DNA of 64,000 nt from Lysobacter sp. TY2-98. Lineage in GTDB: Bacteria; Pseudomonadota; Gammaproteobacteria; Xanthomonadales; Xanthomonadaceae. Below are positions 9,776 to 16,647 of this stretch, in pieces; the first letter of the stretch is position 1, and each line of letters opens with the position of its first letter. The stretch lies in assembly GCF_003367355.1 (NCBI RefSeq), contig NZ_CP031413.1, positions 2,746,001-2,810,000 of the forward strand, read 5' to 3'. The notes beneath the pieces were generated by a model. It ran no database searches. It was not told the origin of the DNA and saw nothing but the letters and a program-made list of their open reading frames with translations. The position numbers were made by a program, and so were the translations under genes.

Positions 9776-10537
9776 TTACGGGCCGTCGACCGCGGAGGCG
9801 ATGGCGAGACCGTTGTGCTGGACGTTGCCGACGCCGGCCGCGATGTTCACGCCGATGTTGCCCTGCGCGCCGGAAAGCGCGTTGCCACCGAGAACGGCGA
9901 ACGTGTCGAGGTCGTAGTAGGTGATCAGCTCGTTGTAGCCGGCGCCCTGGTAGCTGGCCGACGACGCGATCGCATAGCGACCCGAGGTGTTGACCGAACC
10001 GGCCATCGTGTTGCCCTGCGCGTTGCCGACGCCGCCGGCGACGTTCACGCCGATGTTGCCGCGCGCATTGGCGAGCGCGTAGCCGTTCATCACGGCGCTG
10101 TAGTAGCCGTCCGTGGGCGACGCGGAACCGCCGAGGTTGCCTTCGGTCAGCTGCGCCGACGTGGCCATCGCGGTGGCGAACACTCGGCCGGCGTCGACCG
10201 ACGACAGCGCGGCGTCGTTCGCCTGCTCGTTGCCCACGCCCGCGGCGACGTTCACGCCGATGTTGCCCTGCGCGTTGCGCAGCGCGTTGCCGTTGAAGTC
10301 GGCGGCATGCGAGCCGTCGCCGATCGAGTAGTTGCTGATCGATTCCTGCGTCTGGTCGGCAACCGCAGCCGACTTGCTGGAGACGCTGATGTCGCCGTAC
10401 ACGTCGACGAAGCCGAGCGTGATCGCGTAGTCGGTGGAATCGGTGTAGTTGAAGATCGTCGCGTCGCCGTAAGCGAAGGCGGGGCTGGCGAACAGTGCGC
10501 TGACGGTCAGCGCGAGAAGCGTGCGGTGCAACTTCAT
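9776..10537 (-). CDS. Fap-type amyloid subunit, first tandem paralog (FapB/FapC-like)
   Basis: A 253-residue secreted repeat protein, paralog of the next gene. Signal peptide about residues 1-22 (ALFASPAFA). Three imperfect repeats begin near residues 84, 153 and 219 (cores GNIGVNVAAGVGNEQAN, GNIGVNVAGGVGNAQGN, GNIGVNIAAGVGNVQHN), spaced about 68 residues apart. The two linkers differ much more from the paralog than the repeats do. No cysteine is present. Three repeats with variable linkers is the architecture of FapB and FapC, of which one nucleates and one forms the fibre bulk; which paralog does which cannot be told here. Start ATG 10537 has AGGAGAGAGACATC upstream. Confidence 0.85.
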   Translation of the reverse strand: MKLHRTLLALTVSALFASPAFAYGDATIFNYTDSTDYAITLGFVDVYGDISVSSKSAAVADQTQESISNYSIGDGSHAADFNGNALRNAQGNIGVNVAAGVGNEQANDAALSSVDAGRVFATAMATSAQLTEGNLGGSASPTDGYYSAVMNGYALANARGNIGVNVAGGVGNAQGNTMAGSVNTSGRYAIASSASYQGAGYNELITYYDLDTFAVLGGNALSGAQGNIGVNIAAGVGNVQHNGLAIASAVDGP

Positions 10538-10590
10538 GATGTCTCTCTCCTTTCGACGTGGGATTTCTGTTTCTGCCTAGCTGCCGTGGG

Positions 10591-11184
10591 TTACGGCGTG
10601 CCCCCCGGCAGTTGGAGCACGATGGCGTTCGCCGACGCATTGCCGACGCCCGCGGTCTGGTTGATCTGCAGCACACCGGTCGGTGCCGCGATCGCGCCCG
10701 CATCGATGCGCGCTTCGCGCGTGCCGACCGGCGTTGAAGAGGAAGTCGTCGTCGACGCCGGCGCGGCAGTGGCCGCGAGCGCGGATTCGTCGACCGACTG
10801 CGCGAACGTGACACCGGCGGCGGTGCCGATCGCGATGAGGTTGGCCTGCGCATTCGCGTGGCCGGCGACCTGGTTGAGCCCGACCACGCCGTTCGCGTTA
10901 TCGAGCGCACTGCCACTGATCGCCGCGCGTGCATCGCGCGCGAGATCCGCGCCGGTGGTGTCGACGCTCTGTGCACCGAACGCCTGCGCGAGCGCGGTGT
11001 CGCCGACCGCGATCGCGCGCAGGTTGCTCTGCGCGTTGCCGACGCCGGCGGCGACGTTGAGGCTGGCGACACCGGAGACATCGGCCGCGGCATGGCCGTC
11101 GATGCGGCTGTCGTCGCGCGACTGGGCGAACGCGGCCGGCGCGAGTGCGGACAGCAGCAGGACGAGACCGATGCGGCGGCTCAC
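10591..11184 (-). CDS. Secreted minor amyloid-like repeat protein
   Basis: A 197-residue secreted protein with signal peptide about residues 1-20 (APAAFA). Three short, diverged copies of the amyloid motif start near residues 37, 98 and 169 (SLNVAAGVGNAQSN, GLNQVAGHANAQAN, QINQTAGVGNASAN), separated by alanine/threonine-rich linkers. No cysteine. Probably a nucleator or minor fibre component; position before the two main subunits suits a FapB-like role, but it could be an additional subunit with no Pseudomonas counterpart. Its GTG start at 11184 overlaps the stop of the preceding gene (GTGA), so translation is probably coupled. Confidence 0.75.
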   Translation of the reverse strand: MSRRIGLVLLLSALAPAAFAQSRDDSRIDGHAAADVSGVASLNVAAGVGNAQSNLRAIAVGDTALAQAFGAQSVDTTGADLARDARAAISGSALDNANGVVGLNQVAGHANAQANLIAIGTAAGVTFAQSVDESALAATAAPASTTTSSSTPVGTREARIDAGAIAAPTGVLQINQTAGVGNASANAIVLQLPGGTP

Positions 11185-11690
11185 GGGCCGACTCCGATCT
11201 TGCTCGCGCGCATCGCCGCGTTGGTCACGGTGTCGGCGATGCCGGCGGTCGCGCCGATGATCGTGCTGCCGATGGTCCCGCTCATGCCCAAGGGCGCCGC
11301 GCCCGCGCCGACCGGTGCGCCGCCGCGGAGCTCGACGGGCTCGCCGCCCACCATGCGCGGCTCACGGGCGACGCGGGCGTCGAACCCGGTCGGTGCGGTG
11401 TCGCCCAGCGCACCGTCACCGACCAGCGTGTCGAGAACCCCACCGAGCGCCTTGCCGAAGACCTGGCCCGGGAACACCGTGGCGGTGACGCGCGCGGGGT
11501 TGTCCGTGGTGCTGGGAAGACCGCGGTAGGCGATGCGCGGATTGACGTCGCGCACGATCACCATGGTCTGGTCCTGCGCCGCGTCCATGCCCGTGGGGGA
11601 GGGGGCGCCATCGCCCGCGCAGGCCGGACCCGCCGCGAGGCACGCGGTGGCGAAGGTCAGCGTCGGCAGGACGAGGCGGGGCAGGGACAC
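11181..11690 (-). CDS. Secreted first gene of the amyloid operon, possible FapA equivalent
   Basis: A 169-residue protein with a signal peptide (about residues 1-25, ending GPACAG). The mature part contains ARVTATVFPGQVFGKALGG in the middle and a glycine/alanine/threonine-rich C-terminus (GTIGSTIIGATAGIAD). I do not recognise a catalytic domain. It occupies the first place in the operon, where Pseudomonas has fapA, a periplasmic chaperone-like factor; the link is positional, not proven. GTG start at 11690 is supported by GGAG seven bases upstream and by the sigma-54 promoter ending about 30 bases before it. It overlaps the next gene by four bases. Confidence 0.7.
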   Translation of the reverse strand: MSLPRLVLPTLTFATACLAAGPACAGDGAPSPTGMDAAQDQTMVIVRDVNPRIAYRGLPSTTDNPARVTATVFPGQVFGKALGGVLDTLVGDGALGDTAPTGFDARVAREPRMVGGEPVELRGGAPVGAGAAPLGMSGTIGSTIIGATAGIADTVTNAAMRASKIGVGP

Positions 11691-11720
11691 GGGCGCACTC
11701 CGTTGGGGTATGCCCCTGAG

Positions 11721-11737
11721 AGCCAGTCCCGTGCCAA
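11721..11737 (-). promoter_or_regulatory. Sigma-54 promoter of the amyloid operon
   Basis: On the minus strand the sequence TTGGCACGGGACTGGCT matches the sigma-54 consensus YTGGCACGRNNNTTGCW at every fixed position but one (G for T in the -12 half). The invariant GG of -24 and GC of -12 are present with correct spacing. The predicted transcript start is near 11710, about 20 bases before the first gene's GTG. Confidence 0.8.
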
Positions 11738-11811
11738 CTTTTTAAGTGATTGTTCTGGAAGGTGTTTTTCCGGTGAAGACCTTGAGCCCTGCGTCGCCGT
11801 CGGGCACAAAC

Positions 11812-11827
11812 GTTTCATTCCTGAAAC
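11812..11827. promoter_or_regulatory. Candidate upstream activator site (palindrome)
   Basis: GTTTCA-TTCC-TGAAAC is a perfect 6-bp inverted repeat with a 4-base spacer. It lies about 80 bases upstream of the -24 element, the normal distance for the binding site of a sigma-54 activator with a Fis-type DNA-binding domain. Only one copy was found nearby. Confidence 0.5.
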
Positions 11828-12024
11828 ACGCGGGCGGTGGATATGCGCGACATCGGCGGCGAGCTGGCGCGGTTGCCGTAGCCCGCGCCCTCGTAGAGCG
11901 CCGCTGGGCAAGGCTTTCCGCCCGCCCGACGGCGCGACCCGGGCCGCTCAGCGGCCGTGTTTCATCCACGCAACCGCCGCCTGCGTGCGAGGATCAGCCC
12001 CCGCCCACCGCCGTCCGACCGCGC

Positions 12025-12741
12025 ATGACCGACCACGACTCCGCCGTGCCCGACTTCATCCACGTGGTCGAAAACGCCCTCGATCCGGCTTGGTGCGCGC
12101 AGGTGGTCGAGCGCTTCAGCCGCGGCAACGGGCACGAGCCCGGCCGCGTCGGCGGGGGCGTGTTCCCCGACATGAAGGACAGCCTCGACCTCGCCATCTC
12201 CACGCGCGAGGACTGGCGCGATGTCGCCAACACGCTCAACGAAGCGGTCGTCGCCGGCCTGCGCGAGTACGTGCGGCGCTGGCCGCATGCGGTGGTCGCC
12301 CCGCTGATGCTGGAGATGCAGGACGGCGACAAGCGCCATCGCCTCACCAGCGAACGCCTGCAGGCCATGGACGACGCGGCGCTGACGCCACTGCTGATGC
12401 AGCTGTTCCGTCCCGGCACGATCAACCTGCAGCGCTACACCGCCGGCCGCGGCGGCTATCCGTACTGGCACTGCGAGCTGATGCCGCGCGATCCCAGCGC
12501 GGAGACGCTGCATCGCCACCTGCTGTGGACGGTCTATCTCAACGACGGCTTCAGCGAAGGCGAAACCGAGTTCCTTTACCAGCGTCGCAAGATCGCGCCG
12601 AAGACCGGCGCGCTGTTGATCGCGCCCGCGGCGTTCACGCATACGCACCGCGGCAATCGTCCGCAGGGCGGCGACAAGATGATCGCGACCAGCTGGATTC
12701 TCTTCCAACGTGCGGAAGCGCTGTTCGGTGCGGGCGGATGA
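12025..12741 (+). CDS. 2OG-Fe(II) oxygenase family protein
   Basis: A 238-residue cytoplasmic protein with the fold signature of prolyl-hydroxylase-like 2-oxoglutarate/iron oxygenases. The iron ligands are probably His and Glu in YPYWHCELMPRD and His in TFTHTHRGNRP, with a following Arg/Lys for 2-oxoglutarate. The N-terminal FIHVVENALDPAWCAQVVERF segment is typical of this group. Start chosen at ATG 12025 (MTDHDSAVPDF); the open frame extends far upstream but only into non-conserved, regulatory sequence. Its stop overlaps the next gene's ATG (ATGA), so the two form an operon. Substrate unknown. Confidence 0.8.
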   Translation: MTDHDSAVPDFIHVVENALDPAWCAQVVERFSRGNGHEPGRVGGGVFPDMKDSLDLAISTREDWRDVANTLNEAVVAGLREYVRRWPHAVVAPLMLEMQDGDKRHRLTSERLQAMDDAALTPLLMQLFRPGTINLQRYTAGRGGYPYWHCELMPRDPSAETLHRHLLWTVYLNDGFSEGETEFLYQRRKIAPKTGALLIAPAAFTHTHRGNRPQGGDKMIATSWILFQRAEALFGAGG

Positions 12742-13067
12742 ACCTGTACGAGGTCGTGCGCTGGGGTAACGAGTCCGACGATCCGGTCACCGGCGGCGGA
12801 AACGGTCCGGATACGTGTTTCCTGGTCCGCGCGTCGTCGGTCGACGAGGCGGCGGCACTCGTCGATCGCGAACTCGCGCGAATGCCGAGCGAATTCGTCG
12901 AGCCGTGGGCGCACGTCGTGAGCCTGCTCGGCACTGAGCTATCGACGCAGAGCGATGCGCGCATCCTGCGCGGGCCGTACATCCAGCATGCGTATGGCTA
13001 CGGCTGGACGGGGTGGTCGCGCAATGCGCCGGGCGAACCGTGGGAGGACACCGGACGCCGCGGTTGA
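12738..13067 (+). CDS. Conserved-looking small protein, unknown function
   Basis: A 109-residue soluble protein that I do not assign to a family. It begins MNLYEVVRWGNESDDPVTGG and contains a helical DEAAALVDRELARMP segment and a tyrosine/tryptophan-rich end (YGYGWTGWSRN). It overlaps the upstream oxygenase by the ATGA junction, so it is translationally coupled and may act with it. One cysteine, no signal peptide or membrane segment. Confidence 0.7.
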   Translation: MNLYEVVRWGNESDDPVTGGGNGPDTCFLVRASSVDEAAALVDRELARMPSEFVEPWAHVVSLLGTELSTQSDARILRGPYIQHAYGYGWTGWSRNAPGEPWEDTGRRG

Positions 13068-13070
13068 GCG

Positions 13071-13295
13071 TCAGCTTCGTCGCGCGACGACGAAGCATGC
13101 CGCCATGACGCACGCCACTTCGACCGCAACGAAACACCAGGTCGCCGGCCCGGAATGCCCGATCGATTCGACGCCGAAGGCTGCCTCGATCCACCGCCAC
13201 AGCGGTGCGAGCAGGAAGGTCACGATGAACGCGATCGGCAGCGTGACGAGCAGTGCGGCGAACACGGGCAATACCCGCGCCGCGCGTGACGTCAC
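13071..13295 (-). CDS. Small two-helix inner-membrane protein
   Basis: A 74-residue protein with two membrane-spanning helices (about residues 9-31 and 51-69), separated by a short loop. No family recognised. Its ATG overlaps the stop of the response-regulator gene upstream, so it is the last gene of a kinase-regulator-membrane protein operon. It is convergent with the small gene ending at 13067, three bases away. Confidence 0.6.
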   Translation of the reverse strand: MTSRAARVLPVFAALLVTLPIAFIVTFLLAPLWRWIEAAFGVESIGHSGPATWCFVAVEVACVMAACFVVARRS

Positions 13296-13723
13296 GGCCG
13301 CGAGTGGTTGAGCACCAGCCAGTACAGGCCGACCTGCTTCACCGCCCAGACGAACTGTTCGAAGTCGACGGGCTTCTGGATGTAGCTGTTCACGCCGAGC
13401 GCGTAGGTGGCTTCGACGTCGAACGGTTCGGTGCTGGTCGTCAGTACGACGACGGGCAGCGAGCGCGTCGCTTCGTTGCCGCGGATCGCCTGCAGCACTT
13501 CGCGGCCATCCACTTTCGGCAGGTTGAGATCGAGCAGCACCAGCGACGGAAGATCGGCCGGATCGCGGTCGGCGAAACGTCCGCGGGCGAAGAGGTAGTC
13601 GAGTGCTTCGGCGCCGTCGCCGACGACCGCGAGCTGGTTGGCGATCTTGGCCTCGTCGAACGCGAGCCGTGTGAGCTCGACGTCGTCCGGGTTGTCCTCG
13701 ACCAGCAGGATATCTTTGTGCAT
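13292..13723 (-). CDS. Single-domain response regulator (CheY/Rcp1 type)
   Basis: A 143-residue receiver domain with no output domain. The acidic pocket is in ILLVEDNPDDVELT, the phosphoacceptor aspartate in LVLLDLNLPKVDG (about residue 65), the Thr/Ser switch in VVVLTTST and the lysine in YIQKPVDF. The long loop LDYLFARGRFADRDPADLP is typical of Rcp1-like regulators paired with PAS or phytochrome-type kinases. It starts seven bases after the stop of the kinase gene and is probably its partner. Confidence 0.93.
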   Translation of the reverse strand: MHKDILLVEDNPDDVELTRLAFDEAKIANQLAVVGDGAEALDYLFARGRFADRDPADLPSLVLLDLNLPKVDGREVLQAIRGNEATRSLPVVVLTTSTEPFDVEATYALGVNSYIQKPVDFEQFVWAVKQVGLYWLVLNHSRP

Positions 13724-13730
13724 CCGCGCC

Positions 13731-14707
13731 TCAGTCGTCGACGGCAGGCAGGTCCACGGTGAACGTACTGCCCGAACCTATGATGGATTCGGCGGCCACG
13801 TGCCCCCGTGCCGGTGCGCGATGCGTTGCGCAATGGCGAGCCCGAGCCCGTGCCCCGCACCCTGTTCCAACCCGTGCAGGCGCTGGAACGGCTGGAACAG
13901 CTTGTGAGCATACTGCATGTCGAAACCGGCCCCGTTGTCGCGGATCACCAGTCGCAGACGCTGACCGATGCGCTCGCCGTGTACGTCGATCCGTGCGTGA
14001 TCGACACCGCGTGTGAACTTCCATGCGTTGTCGAGCAACGTCTTGAGCATCTGTCGTAACAGACGCTCGTCGCCAACGGCGTGAAGGCCCGGCTGCACAT
14101 CGACCATCACTGTGCGACCCGGTTCCAGGTCGTGCAGTTCGGCCAGCGCCCATTCGCAGAGGATGGACACGTCGACTTCCGCGGGGTGCATCGGCGCGCT
14201 CGCCGCGCGCGAGAGTTCGCCCAGCGCGACAAGCAGGCCCGACATGCGCGTCGCCGCAGCGCGGATGCGCGAGAGATGCATGCGTTCGGAGGCGTCGAGT
14301 TTGTCCGAGGCGCGATCCTCGAGCAGCTTCGCGAAGCTTTCGATCGAACGCAGCGGTGCGCGCAGGTCGTGCGCGACGGTGTCGGCGAACATCTGCAGCT
14401 GGCGCTGTTCGGCGTGGTGGTCGACCGGCGTGTCGATCCACTGCGCGAGGCGCTGCGTGGCGTCGATCGTGCGCACGTGCAGGTGGCCGCTGGTATGGCC
14501 CGGCACCGTGAGCGGCGCGTCCGCGTCGAGCGTGGCGTGATCGGCGAACGTGGGATCGAGGTCCGCCAGGCGCGCGCCCGCCGCAAGATGCAGCCGGCGC
14601 GAGAACGCCGGATTCGCCGCGAGCACGCGGCCATCGGCGTCGAGAAGTGCGGTCGGTGCCGTGCAGGCCGAGAGCCAGGCCGCGCAGGCACTGGCCGTCG
14701 GATCCAT
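13731..14707 (-). pseudogene. Sensor histidine kinase with a single-base frameshift near its end
   Basis: A PAS-HisKA-HATPase kinase. The PAS segment (APTALLDADGRVLAANPAF) covers about residues 15-120, the H-box is FADTVAHDLRAPLRSIESF, the N-box LLDNAWKF, and the G-boxes RDNGAGFD and GHGLGLAI. After HRHGG the frame shifts: as read it ends at 13778 with TWPPNPS. In the next frame the expected ending continues (GHVAAESIIGSGSTFTVDLP) to a stop at 13731. Adding one C to the C5 run at 13803-13807 restores a 325-residue protein. Either this is a sequencing error in a homopolymer or a recent mutation that removes the last strand of the ATPase domain. Start chosen at ATG 14707. It is divergent from the permease gene at 14854. 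Confidence 0.8.
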
Positions 14708-14853
14708 CCGGTCGGTCTGTGGGGGAGTGGGCACGGCAGGCAGGCGCGGCGGAAAGCCGGAGTGTAGCGAGGCGCCGGTGAAGGCCGATCGCCGCCTCAC
14801 GGCGTTGACGCGGACCGGTGGCAGCATCGGCTTCCCACCGTCGCGCTCGCCGT

Positions 14854-16647
14854 ATGGATCTCCACCAGATCGCCTTCCTGCTGATCCTCGCCGGCGCGCT
14901 CTACCTGTTCGTGAGCGAGCGCCTGCGCGTGGACGTCACCGCCATGCTGACGCTGCTCGCGCTGGTGCTCACCGGCGTGCTCGATGCGAAGCAGGCGTTG
15001 TCGGGCTTCGCCAGCGAGCCCGCGATCATCGTGGCCGCGGTGTTCGTGATCTCCGGCGCGCTCGCCGCCACCGGCATCACCGAACGCCTCGGGCAGTGGA
15101 TCGGGCGCGCCGCGGGACAGGCCGAATGGCGTGCGGTGCTGGTGATCATGCCGGCGGTGGCGGCGCTGTCGTCGTTCACCCACCACGTGATGGTGACCGC
15201 GATGATGCTGCCGATCGTCACGCGCTTCGCGCGCGCACGCGGGCTGTCGCCGTCGCGGTTGTTGATGCCGATGTCGCTGGCCGCATCGCTGGGCACCACG
15301 CTCACGCTGGTCAGCGCGCCGGCGTTCCTGCTGGCCGCGGACCTGCTGGAGCGCACGCACACCGGTCGCCTCGGCATCTTTTCGATCACGCCGATCGGCC
15401 TGGCGCTGGTCGCGATCAGCATTCCGTACATGCTCGTCGCGCGCTGGATCCTGCCGCGCGGCGCGGGCGCGGCCGACGACGCGGACTGGATGGCGCTCGG
15501 CCAGTACCGCACCGAGCTCTGCGTGGTCGAAGGCGGGCGCTGGAGCACGCGGCCGCTCGCCGAACTGCGCGAGATGCTCGGCGACACCTTCCAGCTGCAC
15601 GGCTGGGTGCGCGACGGCCGCGTGCGCGACGACCTCGGCGACACCAGCCCGCTGATCGCCGGCGACATACTGCTGGCCGAAGCGTCGCCGGACGCGATCG
15701 CATCGCTGCACGACGATCCCGGCTTGCAGCTGCACGCACTCGCGCGCTTCGGCGACGAGGTCGACGGCGCGGGCGAGACGCAACTCGTGCAGGCGCTGGT
15801 CGCCCCGGCATCGGAATTCATCGGCCGCTCGCTGCGCGAACTCGACTTCGCGCGACGCTTCCACACCGTGGTCGCGGGGCTGTGGCGGCGCCACGGTGCG
15901 CATGCCGCGCGCCTGGCCGACCAGCGACTGCGCGAAGGCGACCTGCTGGTGCTGTACGGCCGCGCCTCGCGCCTGGCCGAACTCGCCGCGCACCACGGCT
16001 TCCTGATGCTGATGCCGTTCGCCGGCGAAGCGCGACGCCGCCTGCGCGCGCCGCTCGCGCTCGTCATCCTCGGCGCGACCGTGCTCGTCGCCGCGACCGA
16101 ATGGCTGCCGGCGCCGCTGGCCTTCCTGTTCGGCGCGGTCGCGATGGTGGCGACGCGCTGCGTCGACGTCGACCGTGCGTATCGCGAAATCGACGTGCGC
16201 ATCTTCGTGATGATCGCCGGCGTGATCCCGCTGGGGATCGCGATGGAATCGACCGGCACCGCGCAACTGCTCGCGCAGGCGCTGCTGCATTTCATCGCGC
16301 ACTGGCCGGCGCTGGGCGTGCTGCTGGTGATGTTCGGCGCGGCCGCGCTGCTCACGCAGATCCTCTCCGACGGCGCCACCACCGTGCTGCTCGCGCCCAT
16401 CGCCCTCAACATCGCGCAGTCGCTGCACCTGCCGGCCACGCCGTTCGTGGTGTGCACGGCGCTCGGCGCGGTCGTCGCCTTCCTGACGCCGATCGGCCAC
16501 CACGGCAACCTGCTGATCCTCGGGCCCGGCCAGTACCGCTTCGCCGACTTCCTGAAAGTCGGCGCGCCGCTCACCGCGACCATCGCGGTCGTCAGCGCAT
16601 GGATGGCGCGCTGGTTATGGCTGGGTGGTCCGTTGTGGCCGATGTGA
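14854..16647 (+). CDS. SLC13/DASS-type permease with two TrkA-C domains
   Basis: Inner-membrane transporter of the citrate/sulfate/arsenite (ion transporter superfamily) type. In its 597 residues hydrophobic helices fill about 1-200 and 400-597. Between them lie two soluble TrkA-C (RCK-C) domains: about 215-290 (LCVVEGGRWSTRPLAELR) and 300-390 (LVAPASEFIGRSLRELDFARRF). The first membrane half has the re-entrant motif SSFTHHVMVTAMMLP, and the second has LSDGATTVLLAPIAL with TPIGHHGNLLILGPG. That layout matches putative sodium/sulfate or anion symporters. Start at ATG 14854. The 3' end overlaps the convergent kinase gene by 56 bases. Substrate unknown. Confidence 0.88.
   Translation: MDLHQIAFLLILAGALYLFVSERLRVDVTAMLTLLALVLTGVLDAKQALSGFASEPAIIVAAVFVISGALAATGITERLGQWIGRAAGQAEWRAVLVIMPAVAALSSFTHHVMVTAMMLPIVTRFARARGLSPSRLLMPMSLAASLGTTLTLVSAPAFLLAADLLERTHTGRLGIFSITPIGLALVAISIPYMLVARWILPRGAGAADDADWMALGQYRTELCVVEGGRWSTRPLAELREMLGDTFQLHGWVRDGRVRDDLGDTSPLIAGDILLAEASPDAIASLHDDPGLQLHALARFGDEVDGAGETQLVQALVAPASEFIGRSLRELDFARRFHTVVAGLWRRHGAHAARLADQRLREGDLLVLYGRASRLAELAAHHGFLMLMPFAGEARRRLRAPLALVILGATVLVAATEWLPAPLAFLFGAVAMVATRCVDVDRAYREIDVRIFVMIAGVIPLGIAMESTGTAQLLAQALLHFIAHWPALGVLLVMFGAAALLTQILSDGATTVLLAPIALNIAQSLHLPATPFVVCTALGAVVAFLTPIGHHGNLLILGPGQYRFADFLKVGAPLTATIAVVSAWMARWLWLGGPLWPM

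Larger units (their letters stand above)
11691..12024. other. 334-bp divergent intergenic region
   Basis: Separates the amyloid operon from the oxygenase gene. It holds the sigma-54 promoter (11721-11737) and the palindrome at 11812-11827. The stretch 11740-11830 is clearly richer in A+T than its surroundings, as expected of regulatory DNA. From 11870 to 12024 I see no gene; reading frames there lack a plausible start signal. Confidence 0.6.

Noticed and set aside
9000-10300. Regularly spaced DNA repeats that might suggest a CRISPR array
   Set aside because: They are codons for the GNIGVN repeats within two genes; spacing is about 200 bases and repeats are imperfect.
8976-11093. A 705-codon frame that fuses the second amyloid subunit to upstream sequence
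   Set aside because: The part upstream of ATG 9743 is Arg-rich and out of frame with the first paralog; signal peptide and ribosome-binding site place the start at 9743.
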